From Acidobacteriaceae bacterium (GTDB lineage Bacteria; Acidobacteriota; Terriglobia; Terriglobales; Acidobacteriaceae), in the NCBI GenBank assembly GCA_003156495.1, contig PMHC01000178.1, positions 1 to 7,143 on the forward strand: a stretch of DNA of 7,143 bases, given 5' to 3'. A program made the position numbers and the translations under genes. Positions 5,113 to 7,143 of the stretch are shown here, in pieces (positions within the stretch are counted from its first letter, which is position 1; the number at the start of each line of letters is the position of its first letter). The notes under the pieces were generated by a model, which worked only from the letters and a program-made list of their open reading frames with translations, searched no databases and was not told the origin of the DNA.

Positions 5113-6045
5113 ATTGCTTTTGAGCGGGGAGTTGGCGTAGTAGCCGGTTTTGTGGCGAAGGTTGAACTGCCCTGCGGCGGCGCGGGGAACGGCGACGGTG
5201 ATGCGATGGAACTCCTGCCCCGGCAACTGGTGGTGGGGATAGTAGGCGAGCAGGTACTGGGTACGGAGGTCGTCACTGATTTTGGCGAAGGCCTGGTCGA
5301 GGCCGCCGTCGTTGACGTAGAAATGCTTGCCGCCGGTTTCTTCGGCCAAAGTGATGAGCGCGTGCTCGCCGCCCAGATCGCGGCCGGCACTGGCTTCGAT
5401 AGGCACGTCAATCAGCGCGTAGATCATAACCTCATTGCGCAGAGCGGCCTCAAGAGCGTCGGCGTAAGTGGAGCTTTTGGCGGTGTCGTCGCCGTCTGAG
5501 ACCAGCACCAAAACTTTGCGGCCGGGCCTGACGCCCAACCGCGCGGAGGCGAAGCCGACAGCGTCGTAAAGGGCCGTGGCCCAGTCGCCATGCAACTGGC
5601 CGAAGGCGCGGTCGATCGACGAGAGATTGTTGGTGAAGGGCGCCAGCTCGCGAACCTTGGTGGCGAACTCGACGACGCTCATCTGATCCTGCGGGCGCAG
5701 CAGAGCGTGTGCGAAGCGCTTGGCGGCGGCGGCCTCGTCGCTCATGTCTTTGCGCACGCTGCCGGAGGTGTCGATGGCCAGCGTGAGGTTGAGCGGTTGG
5801 CCGGACTGACGGTCGAAGACGGCGATCTGTTGCGGCCGACCATCCTCGAAGAGCGCGAAATCGTCGCGAGTGAGGCCGCCGACCAGAGCGCCATTGGCGT
5901 CGGTGACGTTGACGAAAACGTTGACCAGTTTAACGTCAACGCGGAAGGTGCTTTCTTGCGCGGAAGCCAAAGAGGCTAGCGCCAGCAGCGCCACGGCAAG
6001 TAGGCCGCGGCGGCGATGGAAAACGCTGCTGAGAATGAGAAGCAT
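5110..6045 (-). CDS. Secreted VWFA-domain protein, acidobacterial type
   Basis: 311 residues. A signal peptide (hydrophobic core 14-24, probable cleavage after ASA at 27-29) precedes a short beta domain, about 33-80 (VKLVNVFVNVTDANG, LTRDDFALFEDG), the conserved N-terminal part of the VWFA-related acidobacterial family (TIGR03436 type). The von Willebrand A domain follows, about 86-270. Its MIDAS metal site is complete: Asp92-x-Ser94-x-Ser96 in DTSGS, Thr157 in GDWATAL, and Asp184 in LVSDGDD. A short C-terminal beta segment (FHRITVAVPR, ending near GYYANS) also fits the family. The protein is exported and probably binds protein partners through the metal; its ligand is unknown. There is no C-terminal anchor. 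The start at 6045 is the only ATG that gives a full signal peptide; it lacks a Shine-Dalgarno. The TAG stop lies in the right end of the inverted-repeat element. Confidence 0.92.
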   Translation of the reverse strand: MLLILSSVFHRRRGLLAVALLALASLASAQESTFRVDVKLVNVFVNVTDANGALVGGLTRDDFALFEDGRPQQIAVFDRQSGQPLNLTLAIDTSGSVRKDMSDEAAAAKRFAHALLRPQDQMSVVEFATKVRELAPFTNNLSSIDRAFGQLHGDWATALYDAVGFASARLGVRPGRKVLVLVSDGDDTAKSSTYADALEAALRNEVMIYALIDVPIEASAGRDLGGEHALITLAEETGGKHFYVNDGGLDQAFAKISDDLRTQYLLAYYPHHQLPGQEFHRITVAVPRAAAGQFNLRHKTGYYANSPLKSN

Positions 6046-6055
6046 CGCTCGAAAA

Positions 6056-6061
6056 AGAATA
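6056..6061 (-). promoter_or_regulatory. -10-like box TATTCT before the VWFA gene
   Basis: TATTCT on the minus strand lies 10 nt before the ATG, which has no ribosome-binding site. If used, the mRNA leader would be only a few bases. No clear -35 is present. This is a weak match, listed because it repeats the arrangement at the TPR gene. Confidence 0.25.
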
Positions 6062-6099
6062 CCGCCTAAGGATTAGACGCGGTTGCGGCAAAGCTGTGG

Positions 6100-6133
6100 T
6101 GACGCGCTGACTGACGTCATTCATTTGACGCGC
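6100..6133. promoter_or_regulatory. Cluster of TGACG half-sites in the engB-VWFA spacer
   Basis: TGACGCGC occurs twice in direct orientation (6100-6107 and 6126-6133, 26 nt apart), and between them lies the perfect palindrome TGACGTCA (6112-6119). Altogether four TGACG/CGTCA half-sites fall within 34 bp. The cluster sits about 40-70 nt upstream of the putative VWFA transcription start, a usual place for an activator or repressor. The binding protein is unknown. Confidence 0.35.
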
Positions 6134-6150
6134 AATTTGGAGACAGCGGA

Positions 6151-6750
6151 CTAGCCGATTGCGGCTTCGGCGGCGGCGGTTTCAATGCGCTCCCAAAGTT
6201 CTTTTACGCCGTAGCTGGTTTTGGCCGAGACGGGGAGAAGTGCATCGACATCGAGGGCGCGTTTGAGAGCGACGAGGCTGCGCGTGCGCTCATTGCCGCT
6301 GAGACGGTCGATTTTGGTGGCGACAACGATGAACTCGCGGCCGGCGGCGCGCAGCCAGTCAAGAAGCTGGCGGTCGCTCGCCTGCGGCGGAGTTTTGGCG
6401 TCGACCAGGCAGACGCATAGAGCCAACGCCTGGCGCGTGGCCAGGTAGGGATCGATAAAATCCTGCCAGCCGGCGGAGACCGACTTGGCGACCTTGGCGT
6501 AACCGTAGCCGGGCAGGTCGGCGAAGACCGCCTGCGGCGCGCGACGAGCATCGGCGATCAGGAAAAAATTAATGGCGCGGGTGCGCCCCGGCGTCGAGGA
6601 GACCTTGGCTGCTTTGGCGCCGACCAGCGCGTTCAGCAGGCTCGATTTGCCGACATTCGAGCGGCCCAGAAAGGCGATCTCAGGCGCGTCCTCTTGGGGA
6701 AACTGGGCGGGCGAGAGCGCGGAAAGCAGAAATTGAGCCGAGCACTGCAT
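6151..6750 (-). CDS. engB: Ribosome-biogenesis GTPase EngB (YihA/YsxC)
   Basis: 199 residues, the normal length of the family. EngB is a TRAFAC-class GTPase that assists late assembly of the 50S subunit in the cytoplasm and is essential in many bacteria. All G motifs are present in order: G1 GRSNVGKSS (29-37), G2 with Thr53 in SSTPGRTR, G3 DLPGYG (78-83, the family-specific form), G4 TKID (145-148) and G5 SAK (175-177). The start at 6750 has an AAAGAGG Shine-Dalgarno 5 nt upstream and gives the usual short N-terminal extension before the first strand. It begins 15 nt after the stop of the ABC ATPase gene, so the two are probably co-transcribed; the pairing has no obvious functional link. In many bacteria engB lies near lon, clpX or hemB instead. 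Nothing is missing or unusual in the protein. Confidence 0.97.
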   Translation of the reverse strand: MQCSAQFLLSALSPAQFPQEDAPEIAFLGRSNVGKSSLLNALVGAKAAKVSSTPGRTRAINFFLIADARRAPQAVFADLPGYGYAKVAKSVSAGWQDFIDPYLATRQALALCVCLVDAKTPPQASDRQLLDWLRAAGREFIVVATKIDRLSGNERTRSLVALKRALDVDALLPVSAKTSYGVKELWERIETAAAEAAIG

Positions 6751-6755
6751 GGGAA

Positions 6756-6762
6756 CCTCTTT
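6756..6762 (-). promoter_or_regulatory. Shine-Dalgarno AAAGAGG of engB
   Basis: AAAGAGG on the minus strand ends 5 nt before the engB ATG and lies in the 15-nt gap after the ABC ATPase stop, as expected for the second gene of a tightly packed operon. The sequence is the same heptamer as upstream of nfeD. Confidence 0.75.
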
Positions 6763-6765
6763 GCG

Positions 6766-7143
6766 TTAGTTTGCGGCGGCCACAACGGCCAGCGGTTGCG
6801 CGCGATCTGTGCGCAGGGTGGGAACGGCGGCCAGCAAGCCGCGGGTGTATTCATGTTGCGGTGCAGAGAGCAGGCTGGAGCAGGGGCCGGATTCGACGAT
6901 TAGCCCCGCGCGCATGACGGCCACGCGGCTGGCCACCTGGCCGACGACGGCCAGATCGTGCGAGATAAAAAGCATGGCCAAACCGTAGGCGCGTTGCAAC
7001 TCGGCGAGCAGGGCAAGAATCTGCGCCTGCACGGTGACGTCGAGCGCGGTGGTCGGCTCGTCGGCGATCAGCAGCCGTGGCCGGTTGATGAGCGCCATGG
7101 CGATGAGGATGCGCTGGCGCTGCCCGCCGGAAAACTGATGCGG
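6766..7143 (-). CDS. OppD/DppD-type peptide ABC transporter ATPase, C-terminal part
   Basis: Partial: the gene enters from beyond 7143, and its last 125 residues are visible. They begin in the ABC signature (QFSGGQRQR, window residues 3-11), then Walker B LLIADEP with Asp28 and the catalytic Glu29, the D-loop TTALDVTVQAQIL, and the switch His62 in FISHDLAVV. These strings are typical of the dipeptide/oligopeptide/nickel importer ATPases (OppD, DppD, NikD). The start of the oligo-HPY extension is present (HEYTRGLLAAVPTL, about 97-110). The protein ends about 15 residues later, whereas OppD/DppD normally continue another 40-60 residues with a Cys-containing motif. It may therefore be a short variant or the first half of a GsiA/YejF-like double ATPase that has been split. 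Walker A is outside the window. The TAA stop (6766-6768) is 15 nt before engB. Confidence 0.9.
   Translation of the reverse strand, partial: PHQFSGGQRQRILIAMALINRPRLLIADEPTTALDVTVQAQILALLAELQRAYGLAMLFISHDLAVVGQVASRVAVMRAGLIVESGPCSSLLSAPQHEYTRGLLAAVPTLRTDRAQPLAVVAAAN

Noticed and set aside
1..7143. CRISPR arrays, tRNA or rRNA genes, toxin-antitoxin or phage-defence operons
   Set aside because: No regularly spaced repeats, no tRNA-like cloverleaf or rRNA strings, and no pair of small overlapping genes were seen in either strand.

Overview
The window looks like a piece of an Acidobacteriota (Acidobacteria) chromosome. The coding DNA is GC-rich. It encodes a secreted VWFA protein of the type typical of that phylum and a secreted TolB/CsgG-like TPR protein. 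The gene-free stretches carry short hairpins of the form stem-TT/AA-stem-CTGA, which I recall as common in acidobacterial intergenic DNA. The phylum is an inference from protein types and repeats; there is no rRNA or other marker here.

Layout, left to right. 1-561: no intact gene; REP-like hairpins, then a decayed SWIM zinc-finger gene (minus strand). 562-1878 (minus): long-form NfeD, a membrane-anchored ClpP-class serine protease. 1879-2019: spacer with a perfect REP hairpin. 2020-3636 (minus): exported TolB/CsgG-like plus TPR protein. 3637-3799: divergent control region with a TATAAT box and two dyads. 3800-4999 (plus): CPA1 (NhaP-type) Na+/H+ antiporter. 4997-5112: a 116-bp element with perfect 18-bp inverted ends, lying exactly between the two convergent stop codons. 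5110-6045 (minus): secreted VWFA protein. 6151-6750 (minus): ribosome-biogenesis GTPase EngB/YsxC. 6766-7143 (minus, runs off the window): C-terminal part of an OppD/DppD-type ABC ATPase, only 15 nt upstream of engB and probably co-transcribed with it.

The genes do not form one obvious pathway. Most are housekeeping or envelope functions: membrane proteolysis, ion homeostasis, surface or periplasmic protein interaction, peptide uptake and ribosome assembly. No complete new multi-gene system is visible.

The most notable signals are at the DNA level. The 116-bp inverted-repeat element has TA at both ends. Removing it in silico together with one TA rejoins the convergent genes into an overlapping CTAA, in which both stop codons and both proteins are unchanged. 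That is what a neutral insertion of a TA-targeting MITE would leave. Second, the two exported-protein genes (TPR and VWFA) lack Shine-Dalgarno sequences and have -10-like boxes only 7-10 nt before their start codons, suggesting leaderless mRNAs, whereas nfeD and engB both have a clear AAAGAGG ribosome-binding site.
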